The notes beneath the pieces were generated by a model, which was not told the origin of the DNA, ran no database searches, and was given only the letters and a program-made list of their open reading frames with translations. Positions 1 to 10,844 of a stretch of 64,000 nucleotides of DNA are shown piece after piece. The DNA is taken from NCBI GenBank assembly GCA_942486035.1, contig CALNXK010000025.1:2673501-2737500 (forward strand), in the 5' to 3' direction. The translations under genes were made by a program, and so were the position numbers. Each line of letters opens with the position of its first letter. The first letter of the stretch is position 1. This DNA comes from Porites lobata. Its lineage: Eukaryota > Cnidaria > Anthozoa > Scleractinia > Poritidae.

Positions 1-115
1 GAACTCGGCTGAAGAATTATGCAGATCAATTAAGGAGGCCGTCGTCCACCAAGGCCTAAAGACCAAGGGCGATAACAGTCTGATAACAGAATAATTCTTC
101 ACATCATACAAAAGC
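1..115. repeat. Foldback-type repeat remnant (left window edge)
   Basis: The first 115 bases contain GAAGAATTATGCAGATC and, downstream, ATAATTCTTCACATCATAC. The same pair of motifs, in the opposite order, recurs at about 12,595-12,660 (GATCTGCATAATTCTTCA). This indicates two copies of one dispersed palindromic element, the first cut by the window edge. No coding content is visible. Confidence 0.5.
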
Positions 116-397
116 CGTATTCTATAGTCTCTTTATTGTACTCAAAATATTTTCTTAACAAGTATACCTCCTGTTAAGCTTTCTTCGAAACTTTGGTCTA
201 TTTCTCTGCACGCTCTCAGGAAATAATAAACAGATGTTGTCTTTTTTTTGCAGACTCTCCTCAAAAAGTGGATTACATTCATCGAGAAGCATGTTTTGCG
301 TGTTTCGTCCTTTCAGTTTTAGTCAAAAATTCAGCTATTTTGTCTTTGGATAGCCGAGAACGCCACTATTGCTCAATCAACCTCGTTACCAAGGAAA

Positions 398-818
398 TTA
401 AGACGGAATCCACTAGGAAAATGAGTAATTTTAATTTTCAATGAAAAAACCTTGTACCAGAATAATTTAAAGAATATTGCATTTTTTTTTACATTTTTCA
501 AGGGCTAAAGAAGTAATTAGTCATCTGTAATAACACGAAAGAAAATTTCTTATGGGAACCCGAGAAAATGAATGTCAAATTTTACCTGAAAATTACATCT
601 TACTCATGAAATTTTCAGAATTTTACAAGTGTTTTGGACATTCATTTTCTGCGACTCCCATCAGAAATTTTCTTTGGTGCCGTTACAGGTGACTAATTAC
701 ATCTTTAGCCCTTAAAAAATGTAAAATAAGAATGCAATATTCTTTAAATTATTCTGGTACAAGGTTTTTGTCTATTGAAAATTAAAATTACTCAATTTCC
801 TGGTGGATTCCGTCTTAA
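398..818. repeat. Long foldback element (about 420 bp, two inverted arms)
   Basis: The left end (TTAAGACGGAATCC at 398) is matched by its reverse complement (GGATTCCGTCTTAA at 805-818). The arms stay complementary over about 190 bases each, with a few mismatches and indels, including CTTGTACCAGAATAATTTAAAG against CTTTAAATTATTCTGGTACAAG. This is a MITE-like foldback without coding capacity. The DNA on either side (116-397 and 819-1772) shows nothing I can name. Confidence 0.8.
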
Positions 819-1772
819 TACACGATCGAATCTATGGTATATTGCTCGCATTCTCCAAATTTGGTCACCACCAGCTGGTTATGAAGAATTAGCCGAGGGA
901 GTTCAGACAATCAGAAACTGTGAAATATTTGGATGAAGTGATGTGTTTTGTTTGCGTGTAGTCACTGACTGGTGAATGCCTCGGTTAATACGAATCAAAT
1001 GCATTAGGGATTAGCATCTAATAATACAACGTCATTGATTTAAAGAGACTGTGTCACGGGTGTCTAGTTCACTTTGTTATATTGTCAGTTAGGGTCCTTG
1101 TGGCTTATGGTGTAACTTAACTTAAATGAAGAAATTATTTCAATGCAAACGACAAAATCACAGCTTATTCTTGTCCAATAAATTAAATATTCTTCCCAAA
1201 CATTTTACCGAACGTTACAAACAACAAAAATAAGCTTTGAAAAACTGTTAGGCTTACGAGTTTTGAAAAACCCACAATTTCAATCCGTTTTATTCTTCTT
1301 TAAGTTTTTCCATCCCTGCCTACTTTTGTCTTAGCTGTGTTATTATTAAATCCCTTCTTTTAATTTTTTGAGTGATTATTTCATGTCTCACTCAATTTAG
1401 TGGCAGTTCCTGCTGTTAGAAATAACTTTGATAAAATTCGTGACACAGCTCCTTTACGTTCTCGTACGTGCTGGTGAGCGGATTCGCTGGTTTCGTGTTG
1501 ACGGAAAGTGATTCGTGTTTTGAATATGCGATATCGAAAATTTCCGAATTAACGTGGACGTGGCCCAAGTTTCCATTATATTCTCTCGGTAAACAAGTAA
1601 ATGAAATTCGGCGAGAGAGGCCACGGGAAGCGAACATTGATCTAGATACAACTGCATCAAGAGCTGCTAAATTTCAGATAAGATTTGGCACCAACGGTTT
1701 TTTATCCTCAGTGAATTCACAGGGTTGTTCAGCTTCTCCCCGAGCGGTTTGTCAGGCATTTTGTACATTGTA
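819..1772. other. Intergenic, nothing recognised
   Basis: AT-rich DNA. Short open frames on both strands have no recognisable domain, no splice context and no supporting motif. I see no gene here. Confidence 0.5.
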
Positions 1773-1904
1773 AGCCCCGTGCAATCGGACGCAACATTGT
1801 TTGCCAACAACTCCCAACGTTGTTGGATGTCCCGTTGCGTCCGTTTGCACACCCTGTTGCATGTTTTTGCGTGTTGTTGGAGGTGTTGCGTAAAGTTTGA
1901 AACC
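1773..1904 (+). repeat. CAACATTGTTG-rich MITE, copy 1
   Basis: Starts AGCCCCGTGCAA, carries repeated CAACATTGTTTGCCAACAAC-like palindromes and GCGTCCGTTTGCACACCCTG, and ends near TAAAGTTTGAAACCC. The same structure recurs at 9,123, 12,821-13,249 and 43,502. It is a dispersed non-coding element built from short self-complementary CAACA/TGTTG blocks. Confidence 0.8.
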
Positions 1905-1989
1905 CACCTGTGCTTCCTCAGAAGGAGTTTCAGCATCATCTCGCAAGTCCGTGTGCCAAACTAGGATGTCCTAGTAAAGGCGGGAGACT

Positions 1990-2180
1990 GTTGTAGCATG
2001 TTCGCTGGCTTGGCCATGTCAGCCTCATGGAGGACGGGAAACTAGACCTATAGGAAGGCCTATCCTTTGTTTCAAAGATGTTTGTAAACGAGATCGAAGG
2101 TAGGCAATATAAACCAGCTTGCGGGTTGGGAAGCTGTAGCTGCAGACCAAAGTCACTGGAGGCTTGCTGTCAAGGCCATA
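1990..2180 (+). mobile_element. Decayed 3' fragment of a non-LTR retrotransposon ORF
   Basis: Translating across frameshifts gives a trace of the common end of non-LTR reverse transcriptase ORFs: RWLGHV, then RPIGRP, FKDVCKRD, and ADQSHWRLAV. This arrangement (arginine-tryptophan-glycine-histidine-valine, then GRP, then FKD) is typical of LINE ORF2 C-termini. Stops and frame changes show that it is dead. It abuts the palindromic junction at 2,176-2,310. Confidence 0.55.
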
Positions 2181-2310
2181 GGAAATATCAAGATCTAGGT
2201 ACTCCATAGATGCATGTGAAGGGAATAGACTCGAGACTCGATCTTACGCGTAAGATCAAGTCTATTCCCTTCACGTATATGGAGTACTTAGATCTTGATA
2301 TTTCCTATGG
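2176..2310. repeat. Imperfect palindrome at a LINE junction
   Basis: The sequence from 2,176 (CCATAGGAAATATCAAGATC) is followed, around a centre at about 2,248 (CTTACGCGTAAG), by its near-perfect reverse complement ending at 2,310. The arms are about 62-73 bases; the left one carries a small extra segment. Both arms encode the same peptide MEYLDLDISYG on opposite strands, so a piece of the endonuclease region of the adjoining LINE has been inverted head to head. Confidence 0.85.
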
Positions 2311-4320
2311 TAACTGCACTTTAGGACTTATCACTTTTTATAGACCACCGCGTTACTGCGCCACACCAGCTACCTTTTTCAGAGAGTATTCTACACTACT
2401 GAAAACTCTTACCGCCGCCTCTGGCTACCTGCTGTTGAACGGCGATTTCGATATCCGCATAGATGTTGACACTGATACTGATGCAAATAATTTCAAAACT
2501 CTACTCGAGTCGACAGGCCTTGCACAAGCAACATGTGAAAGGCCCCACTCATCGCAGCGGACACACCCTTGATCTCATTATTGGCCGCCAGAACGATATT
2601 GCGCTTTCTTTCTTTACGACTCTGATGTGTCTTCTATCCGCTCACCACGCTGTACTCTGTCCTATGGCGTTTGCAAAGTCCCCCGCCTCCAAGTCACAAT
2701 TTAAACAGCGTCGCATTGAAGACGTCGACTTGGACGCTCTCAAGGCTGACATTCTGATATCTTCACTCGGAGGAAAACTCCAGGATGGCGACCCGGATAG
2801 CCTGGTTCAACTCTATAATACGAAACTTTGTAAAATAATACACCGTCATGCTCCGGAAGAATCTCGATCCATCACACTCCGCCCTCACGTGCCTTGGTTC
2901 CACTCAGAGATTCGTAAGTTAAAGCTAGGAAAACGCCGTTGCAAGAGAGCCTACAGGACATCAGGGCCCGCTGACCAGTCTCAACTATTTAGAGTCATCG
3001 ATGGCATGTTCAAAGTTAAGCCGGTCCCTGTTCTTCTTGGTCACACCAGGGTTCAAGAACTGATTGAAAGGTTTAGTAGGCACTTTGTAGACAAAATTGC
3101 GAAGTTGCGGAGCATAGTTAGCTGCCCTTCTCAGCGTTCTCTGAAAGTTACCTCGTCACCTAGTACGATCGGAATTTCAAAAAGTTTCCGCTGTTGTTGT
3201 GCGCCAAATCAGACGGTCTCTGTACACAGTTTGGCGTCACCGGTAAAGTTATCAAGTGGCTCAAAACTTACATTCTAGGACGCTCCCAAAGGGTTGTTAT
3301 CTGATCCACAGAATCTAAACCTCAGCTGTTGACTTCCGGCGTCCAACAGGGGTCTGTTCTGGGACCCTGTAATTCATACTATGTTTCGCTCCACTAGAGA
3401 CTGTTATAGAATCCTACGGCCTCAACTGCATTTGCACGCCGTTGACCCCGAAGTTTATATGACAGTAAATCCAGAAAATAGGCAGACCACTATTACTAAT
3501 CTCGAACAATGCGTCATATTCAAGAATTTTTTGCACTAATATGCTTCAGGTGGAATCCTAAGAAAACTGAAATACGAATAAATACGGTAGTTCATTTTCA
3601 TTAATTTTTTACGCTTCTCCCATCCAGTTCCTTATTCTAGTATTAAATTAAGTCAGCACCATATACCTATCAGGAAGAAAGCTCGTATTCTAGGAGTCAT
3701 TTTTGATAAGTACCTCACTATGTCAAGCCACGTCAGCAGTATTTGTAGCTTAGCATCTCTTGCACTGCGAAATATAGGCAGGGTTAGGAGATACTTAGAT
3801 TAAATGGGCACTGAGCGCCTTGTACACGCATTTATCTCATCCAGACTAGACTATTGTAATAGCTTATTATACGGTTTACCAGCAAAGGAGATAAGCAAAC
3901 TACAGGGACTACAGAACTCTGCAGCTATGCTAGTCACAAGAACAAAGACAAGAGAACATATGCACTCCAGTCTGTCCTACAGTCTTTACAATTGGCTACC
4001 AGTGGAACAGAGGATAATTCTCAAACTTCTTCTTTTCACTAATAAATTAAAGTTGTTAACAGTATTCTCACACCACATTATCTATCTAGTCTGTTAACAC
4101 CTTACACTCCGACAAGGTCACTTAGATCGACCTGTGAGAGCCTCAGTATTCCTAAATCTAACCCTAGTACAAATGGAGATAGAGCCTTTTCAATTGCCTC
4201 ACCGCGGTTGTGGAATCAACTACCAAGCCGTATCCGTATCTGAAACTCAAGTTCTCTTGCGTCGTTTAAGTCTAATTTAAAAACTTTCCTGTCCAAACAT
4301 TATTATTATTATTATTAATT
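2270..4320 (+). pseudogene. Decayed LINE (endonuclease and reverse transcriptase remnants)
   Basis: Several plus-strand reading frames spell out a broken non-LTR retrotransposon. At 2,280-2,480 there is an endonuclease-like stretch with ITFYRPP and LLLNGDFDIRID, matching the YRPP and GDFN motifs of LINE endonucleases. At 2,530-3,150 there is a linker region. At about 3,240-3,370 there is reverse transcriptase sequence with GKVIKWLKTYILGRSQ and VQQGSVLGP. At 3,800-4,080 there is the C-terminal part, with SSRLDYCNSLLYGLP, LQNSAAMLVTRT and LPVEQRI. This set of motifs is typical of the CR1/L2 group. There are at least four frameshifts or stops, and the YADD catalytic box is degraded. The element ends in TTA triplets at 4,299-4,317, as expected of a LINE 3' tail. 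Confidence 0.85.
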
Positions 4321-4452
4321 TCAGATAAATATGGATAATTTCATGTCCATTAAATATTGTATTAGTACCATTTAAATTAGTAATATTTTAGATATTTTTG
4401 TAAACGCATTGAGGCGTACGAGAAATACGTAATAAGAACCGTTATTATTATT

Positions 4453-4483
<31 letters not shown>

Positions 4484-4871
4484 GGCACTCAGACGTGTGA
4501 AGGGAGGAGAGAGCAGTGAGATGAGTGATAGGAGAGAGCTCAGACGGCTGAGAGCAGCATCGGTATCCATAGAGCCAAGCATGGAATTAATCTGCAACAA
4601 ATACTGACAACAGAGCCTGCAGATCCAGAATCGGACTGTACAGCCACAGCAGGCGCTAGACAGACGAATGCCAACAACAGAACGGTTTTAATTAACACCC
4701 CACAGACCAGAACAGTTAGAGAATATTCAAAATGATTCTAGAACTCTGGGACTTTGAAGTTTATTTATAGCCACGGCATGGGTTTATAGTTTCCTTTGCG
4801 CAAATGCTTGATATGTTAACTACACCCGGGGTAAATAATTATCCCGGGAGGATACTCCCTATAATGGCCTA
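4321..4871. other. Intergenic with second ATT microsatellite
   Basis: A second run of (TTA)n/(TTATCA)n at 4,441-4,484 follows GTAATAAGAACCG, probably a second LINE or SINE tail. The rest shows no gene. CCCGGGGTAAATAATTATCC near 4,826 is locally palindromic. Confidence 0.45.
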
Positions 4872-5047
4872 CAGTGGCGGATCCAGACCTTAAGATAAAT
4901 AAGGGGGGCAGGGGGGGGAGGCGTTTATCCAGACCCTGAGATAAAGGGGGAGCCCGGTCTCCCTAAACATTTTGCGGCCCTTCGGGCCTCAGTTTCGTCT
5001 AAAAGTAAAGGGAAGGCCCGCCCCCCCCCCCCCTAGATCCGCCACTG
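4872..5047. mobile_element. MITE with CAGTGGCGGATC termini
   Basis: Begins CAGTGGCGGATCCAG and ends GGATCCGCCACTG-like (AGATCCGCCACTG), so the ends are inverted repeats of about 13 bases. G-rich sequence next to the left end mirrors a C run of at least 12 next to the right end. It is 176 bp long with no ORF, so it is a non-autonomous DNA transposon. Confidence 0.8.
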
Positions 5048-7636
5048 ACGTATACGGAGAGGCTTTGCAGAAAAGAATATGAAAGCGCAGGGATTTCACC
5101 AGTGGAGGTATATGAACGGGTAGGGATATCTGTCATTTCAGTCTGTAAAAAGGCCCAAAAGGGTCAGCAGGTGCATTTTTGTGGCTGTGAAAAAGTCGAA
5201 AAAGCGTTCTGGTGTTGTGGTTAATTCATATTTTAAAGACAGTGCATCTACAAAGTCTGTAACTAGGTATGTGAAAGAGGTAAAACATGCACTTGTCAAT
5301 AGGAGGTACACATTGTCCAAAATGGCAAATAAAATGGTAAGGGTTGGACCTCGGGGCTGAGCCTCCCGGTATAAAGGTTTGTTCAGTATCCCTTGGGATA
5401 ATTATCTTGTTTGTGCGGGGATATACAGATTAAAGTTAACTTTGATTCTGTAGTTTAAAAAACGCAGCTGAGCATCTTCGTAAAACAAATTATAGCTTTG
5501 TTCTTAATGCTGATGCTATTATCTGCCTACTATTATACGGCGTTACAGAAAAACGTTTTGCTTCCTTGACTTTTTAATTTGTTTTACAAAATAATTTAAG
5601 TCTTATCTCCTACTTCTTAGGCTTGCTAGAGAAAGAAATATTTATCAGTTATTGGACGAGGTTGGGCAAAATATCGCGTTTTGTCAGTGGCGAGCTGATC
5701 AATTATTTGTCGAAGCCGAACAGTTGGACAACATTGCGCATGAGCCGACCTTTATTTGTAGGCAATTTTTTGCAGGTCACGTGGTTGGCTCTCGGCTAAT
5801 GAAAAGAAAGAAAAATTTGCATCGAATGCTAATTATCTTCAACCAGCACAGTTGCAATTAGTCGTCTTTTTGGTATCCTTAAAATCAATTTACCAAAATT
5901 ACTAAATTATGTGGTTTGATTTGCAGTTATCCTGCCTCGTCCTGCTTGTGCAGAGTAACCCAGCTTGATTTTTTTCTTTGAAATTTCTGTACCATTTGCC
6001 ACTGTCTCCAAATTTTCGAACGTTTTGGTTGAATGCATGGAAAGCCCCCAATAACTTTTGCAATATTGTATTTTCATAGTTATGCAAATAAAGTTTGTTG
6101 TGCTGTTATGGTTGTGAGTTGCAGTCATCCATTTCTGATTCTACCGATTCGCATCCTGAAGCGCTTTTAAACTGTGCCACTTTCTTCCTCAGTGACTGTG
6201 GTCTACGAAGTCACTAAATGCAACTGTCCTTGTCAGATTCTCACTTACCACCTGAGTAGCTGCAATACGTAAGTACTCAGAATTAAGCAGTTCTTGTTCA
6301 AAAAAAAACTAGTCTTTAGCAATTAATAGATGCCAGACAGAAAAGTCCACTATTTAAGAGCAGTTGTCTGTAAGATTGGAACTAAATTGAAAAGTCGCTG
6401 CCACACTATCTCACCGAATTGGCTAAAAATTGGCATGTAGACTTGATTAGGGTTCTTTAATAACGAATAGGTAGCTTTAGGTTCTAATTACTCCTGTTTC
6501 GGAAATTATCGACATGGCCAGTTTTGGGGTGCCTCGGACCGGCGCCATATTGGTTAATAGAAGCTGTTTTTGAGCCTTCGACTACAGCCCTGTCTTCAAA
6601 GCTAATCTTCCTTTGCCGATACTCATTGAAAGAACTATCCCTCTTTATTGTATTGTGAGAAACTACTTCAAAATTGATAACGTTTTCGCAGCGATCGATT
6701 ATACTTTGGTGGGTATAATTTTTGAATTTTTTACACCCGCAAAATTAACAGAAATTCAAAGGCGTATATCAGTCTCTTGTCGCCACAAGGCATTGAAGCT
6801 TGCCACTCTGCCTGAATACTCATTCAGAGTTTGTAGTTAAATCGAATTCGTTAAGAACACAATTGTGCAAATTTAACGGAGCAGAAACAAAAGTAATGAA
6901 TGGAAGAGTGTTCTAGCGACTTTGTCAATGAGCTTCACAATCACAAATTTTCTGGCCGTGAATCTGAATTATAATCGACTTCTTGCATTATACAGACTTC
7001 ATGATCATATACAGACTTGTTTGATCTTCAAAATTTAAAGCCGAAAGAAATACTCAAATTCCTAAACAGGAATTGCACAGCTAAGCGATTACCGAAACTT
7101 TTTAATTCAGTTAAACCCATTTGTTTTATTCCACTACTATAGCTTGTTTGACTTAATCTGAATTGCCATTTACTTGAGGCGGATACTATATGCTTCCTCA
7201 AAGCCTGTTTCTGGTTTCTGCTGGTTACGGTGGTCGCTTTTCTCGCGACTTTCGTAGCTCGCTTTCGCTCGCTCAGTCAAGCGTCTCTCGAGCCTGATCG
7301 GCGTTCTCTCCGTCGACTTGAGGCAAGGCGAAGTCTACGAATACTACTTAATATAGTTTTGATCTTGCTTTAACAGTTCTTCTGCTTCGATCGTGTTGTT
7401 TTCTAGACTTCCTGGATCTTCGACGAGTAATTTTCCACAAAAAAAAATTACATTTTGTGGTCAGTCAGTTACCTCTTCGTTTCACGTACCACGATTGACA
7501 TGTCGTTCACAGTTTACAGTATTTGTATTTATTTATTTAAAATGTATTTACAATCATAAGTCACGGCAATTATAAAAAAGTCGATCACGTTTAATGGGAA
7601 ACCCCTTACGGTCCCTCGTTTCTCACGATAGTACAT
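5048..7636. other. Intergenic, no gene recognised
   Basis: About 2.6 kb with short open frames only (for example 5,652-5,861 and 6,613-6,840). None shows a domain, repeated motif or credible splice context. A CG-rich patch of TCGCTTTCGCTCGC type lies near 7,240-7,330. Confidence 0.45.
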
Positions 7637-7844
7637 TTAGGGCGTATTTGCATGGAGATGGGTGACCCTAGGTAAGTGATCGAGGTAACCCCTCTTTGGT
7701 GGGGTTCCCCGCCTGTCCATATAATCTCTCATTTTGATTTTATCACGTTTACATCATAGGTGGGGTGACCATATGAGAAGGACAGGCGGGTTAATTCACC
7801 TACCTGGGGTACCCCACCTCCATATGCATGTAAACAGGCCCTTA
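7637..7844. mobile_element. MITE with TTAGGGC.../...GCCCTTAA ends
   Basis: The left end, TTAGGGCGTATTTGCATGGAG, is mirrored by CTCCATATGCATGTAAACAG followed by GCCCTTAA at the right. Internal ACCCTAGGTAAGTG and CACCTACCTGGGGT are also inverted copies. It is about 208 bp and has no coding capacity. Confidence 0.75.
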
Positions 7845-7893
7845 AAGGCAGCCACTCAAAGAAAAGCCTTCACTTCCTGCTGTCTTCCGTCGC

Positions 7894-8273
7894 TTAAAGG
7901 AGCAGTGTCACGAAATTCAGCTAAATTAGGTAATTACAAAATGCCCGTTAAATTGTTAAATTAAGAGAAACATAAAAATAACCACTTAAAACATTAAAGG
8001 AAGGTTAAAATAACACAACTGATACAACAGATGCCACGGATGGGCAAAACGGGTTTTTGAAAACTGTTCAGCCCAACAGTTTTTCAAAGTTAATCTCTGC
8101 TGTTTGCAACTTCAAAAATAATGCTCAGGAGACATAATTGTTTGTCTCGAGTCCCTGCTTGTGTCATTTACAAGCAATTTCTTTGTTTACTTTAAATTCC
8201 ATAGCGATTGAGGGCGAGAAACTGGCAAAATTAAACAAAATGAACTGGACTTCCAGGTCACAGCCCCTTTAAA
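7894..8273. mobile_element. MITE with TTAAAGGAGCAGTGTCACG ends, copy 1
   Basis: The left terminus TTAAAGGAGCAGTGTCACG and the right terminus GGTCACAGCCCCTTTAA are inverted repeats. The inside (AAACATAAAAATA, TTTTTGAAAACTGTT, CAACAGTTTTTCAAAGTTAA) is recognisably the same as 52,630-53,011, a second copy inside the GTF3A intron. Non-coding. Confidence 0.8.
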
Positions 8274-9122
8274 ACCGCCTGTGCTTAAGTTCCCAAGTGG
8301 CTTTTCAAACTCTGCAAACTCCTCACAAAACAGCGCTCCACAGTTAAAGAACAAAATAAGCAAAATGCGAAACCCAGAAAATAAAGCGCCCTAGCCTTAG
8401 CCCTCACGTCACCTATCAGGTTCTATTTTCGGCAATATACGCGTGTGTGTTAAATCTTATCCTTCAACGAGGGCCAAATCCAAGCAAATACATAGTGGGA
8501 AATTTTAGTGACTTGCGCACGGCTGAGCACTGGGTGACGAAATCACTTGATCAAAACGTAATTAGAAGAAATGGTAATAACAAAATGCGAAACTTTGAGG
8601 AAATTTCTCGTAGACAATTAATCTAGAGGTTGTAAGCCAGGGAATATATAATGATGAATACTACTCTCGTGTACTTAATTTTTTTGGGGGCGGTGGGATG
8701 GGGAAGAGGGTTGGCGCATATTAACTTTTTCTGCCTTTAGGATGGGCGCTTATTCGAATAAATACGGTAGGCTGTTTCCCATTTACGTGGCAAAATTCTT
8801 GACAGGTAAAGTTAGTCCCGGAATCGCGTTTACCATTTGTACCAAGAAAACGACCGCGGAGGCCTGAAACTGGTATCAAAGAGTGCTTTGAAAAACTGGA
8901 ACCCTAATTTCCGTTTGGAATATTCCTTCCGGCAAAATAGGATTACCTTTTCAGATGTTCCGTTGCTCCCAGAAATTTTCTGCTGGAACGACCCAAAAAG
9001 TCGTGTTCCATTTAATTTCCAAGTGGATTTTCGGAAAACTTTTTGTAACTGGCAAACAACTTATGGCCCATAAAGTCATTCCTCGAAATAAACCGCATGC
9101 ATATCATGTGACTATTATATTG
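8274..9122. other. Intergenic, with a short MITE end
   Basis: No gene recognised. At 8,744-8,769, GGGCGCTTATTCGAATAAA runs into TACGGTA. This matches the terminal motif of the element at 29,907-30,370 (ATTCGAGCATTTACGGTA), so an old end of that family is left here. Confidence 0.45.
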
Positions 9123-9251
9123 AGCCCCGTGCAAACGCGACATTGTTGGCCAGCACACAACTCCCATATGGTTGGATGGTACATGTTGCGTCTGCTGTTG
9201 CATGTTGTTGAGTGTTGTTGGGAGTCGTTGTGCAAAGTTTGAAACAGGTCA
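9123..9251 (+). repeat. CAACATTGTTG-rich MITE, copy 2
   Basis: Starts AGCCCCGTGCAAACGCGACA and ends TGCAAAGTTTGAAACAGGTCA. The arrangement is the same as the copy at 1,773: GTTGCATGTTGTTG, then GTTGTTGGGAGT, near the right end. Confidence 0.8.
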
Positions 9252-9601
9252 AGCCACAGGCAGCCCAGACATTACGGTGTGTGTCAAAACGGCAACACAT
9301 TATAGATCTATCGGAGCTGTAGTCCATGATATTCGATTGAAGAGGATTTTAAAAAAATGAATAATTTCAAATAAATTTATCTTTACAATTATGTTTTTGT
9401 CTACTTATTTGTCCTGGGTTAATCCAATTTATATGTGCTATCCACTAAATATAGCACCTCAGAGTGAAAAACTCGCTAAAATGCCGATTAAACCGGCCAG
9501 GACTAACAAGGAGACGTTTAGTTAAAGGTATGTAAGGTTTGCTTTGTAATATTTTGACTTCTCCGCTATTTTAGCTCGATATATTACTATTTTTGTATGT
9601 A

Positions 9602-9853
9602 GCGGCTCGTATAAGAGTGCCGGGAGGCAGCGCGTCAGACTCACAATCCGACGTTCCGGGTTCAAGTCCCGCTCTGGCCATTTGCTGGATTTGTTCTCTG
9701 TCGTCCCGAGTTCAAATCCTCGGCCACGCTTGTAAATAGCCAGTTGGGGTTTTAAATCCTGTTATGTTGTATTTGAATTAGTTGTTTTCTAAGTATTTAC
9801 TGATTGTAAAGCGCTTTGGATCACTAAGAGAAACTAAGAGAAAGGCGCTATAT
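9602..9853 (+). mobile_element. tRNA-derived SINE
   Basis: The head at 9,602-9,681 resembles a tRNA: an A-box-like GGCAGCGCGTCAGACTC and a good B box, GGTTCAAGTCC (consensus GGTTCRANNCC), which are the internal promoter of RNA polymerase III. A body of about 170 bases follows and ends TTGTAAAGCGCTTTGGATCA then AAAGGCGCTATATTATTATT. That tail is shared by many metazoan SINE/LINE pairs and leads directly into an ATT-repeat tail. The acceptor stem does not pair, so it is not a functional tRNA gene. Confidence 0.8.
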
Positions 9854-9889
9854 TATTATTATTACTATTACTATTACTATTACTATTAC

Positions 9890-9953
<64 letters not shown>
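9850..9953 (+). repeat. Compound microsatellite (TTA)n (TTACTA)n (AGT)n
   Basis: A run of ATT, then TTACTA, then more than 20 AGT triplets, ending at ATGCGATG. It begins in the SINE tail and probably grew from it. Confidence 0.95.
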
Positions 9954-9954
<1 letters not shown>

Positions 9955-10105
9955 TGCGATGAGAAACAGAGGAAATTCCAGAATTAAGTTAACCAGGACA
10001 AATAAGTAGAGAAAGACTTAGTTGTAACGTTAAGGATACATTTATTTCATTCAGTTTTTAAACTCCTCTTCAATCGAAAATTGTCAACTACAGCTCCTAT
10101 CAATC

Positions 10106-10650
10106 GTCTATTGGTGATCAATAGCGTTTAACTACGGGCAAACGGCCGTAACAACAACAACAACAAAAAGATCCGAGGGAGATGGGTCTAAAAGGAGGCA
10201 ATTGCCGAGGGGGTGGGGGTGGCTTCTTGACGTCTTCTTTCTGGGGGCTCAGAGTAACATTAGTGAGTTGTTAAAAACTAACACCTGCTCAGTTGAGCAC
10301 CCTTCTTGTCGATTTCACTGCTAACGGTCTTTTAAAATAAGGCTTTTATTTACTAAAGAAGTCCTTCACCAGGCGTATTAGACACTGTATTAGCATAAAT
10401 AAAGGGATTGTTTCTCTCTTTATCGCAGAAACAATTATCTCTCGCCTTATATTACCGTGCAACGGCATTTTTGACGGAAATTTTCTTTCTAGGGGGTGCC
10501 TAACCAAGTTGGGAAATTAACTAAAGGAAATTCCAGGGGGTGAAAAAGGTCTGACAAGTACCCCCTGGAATTGAAATTCCAGCGGAGTGGGGTCTAAAGC
10601 AAAAGTACCCTCCGTGGGAGTGGGCGAAGTATAGATGTTTTCTGGAACTA
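10106..10650. other. Intergenic
   Basis: No gene recognised. Contains GGGGG-rich patches and the local inverted pair AATTCCAGGGGGT / ACCCCCTGGAATT around 10,530-10,575, probably a MITE fragment. Confidence 0.4.
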
Positions 10651-10844
10651 CACAATTTCCTGATTTGCAAAGAAACCTACTTGTCGTATAAATATTTTTA
10701 TGGACTGGTCGGTTTCGAAATCTTATAAAACACTCGAGGAGATCTAGAATTAATAACCAAGCCCTTACCTCTTGTTTTGTTTGTTCTTAGGACAGGCATT
10801 TAACAATCTGAGGGACCTGTTAAAAGAAGAAACGTGAAACGAAG
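10651..10844 (+). promoter_or_regulatory. Conserved 5' block with splice acceptor, fucosyltransferase 1
   Basis: This stretch (GATTTGCAAAGAAACCTACTT, then a TTATGGACTGGTCGG-like core, then AATTAATAACCAA and a pyrimidine tract ending TTCTTAG at 10,790) is alignable with 15,976-16,165 and 19,032-19,222. The acceptor is 54 bases upstream of the ATG here and exactly 54 upstream in the second fucosyltransferase. I infer a 5' noncoding exon further upstream, so the coding exon is the last of two or more. The upstream exon was not located. Confidence 0.5.

Larger units (their letters stand above)
9306..10105. mobile_element. Inverted-repeat element interrupted by a SINE
   Basis: The left arm begins near TATCGGAGCTGTAGT and continues ATTCGATTGAAGAGGA; the right arm, about 9,990-10,105, is its reverse complement (TCCTCTTCAATCGAAAATTG, ACTACAGCTCCTAT). 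Both arms also share TTTGTCCTGGTTAA/TTAACCAGGACAAA. The arms are roughly 120 bases and enclose the SINE and microsatellite at 9,602-9,953. It is non-coding. Confidence 0.75.

Noticed and set aside
1468..1964. Open frames on both strands near 1.5-1.9 kb
   Set aside because: No domain, no splice signals that join them, and they run into the MITE at 1,773.
9602..9681. Possible functional tRNA gene
   Set aside because: A and B boxes are present but the acceptor stem does not pair, and a SINE body and tail follow. It is a tRNA-derived SINE.
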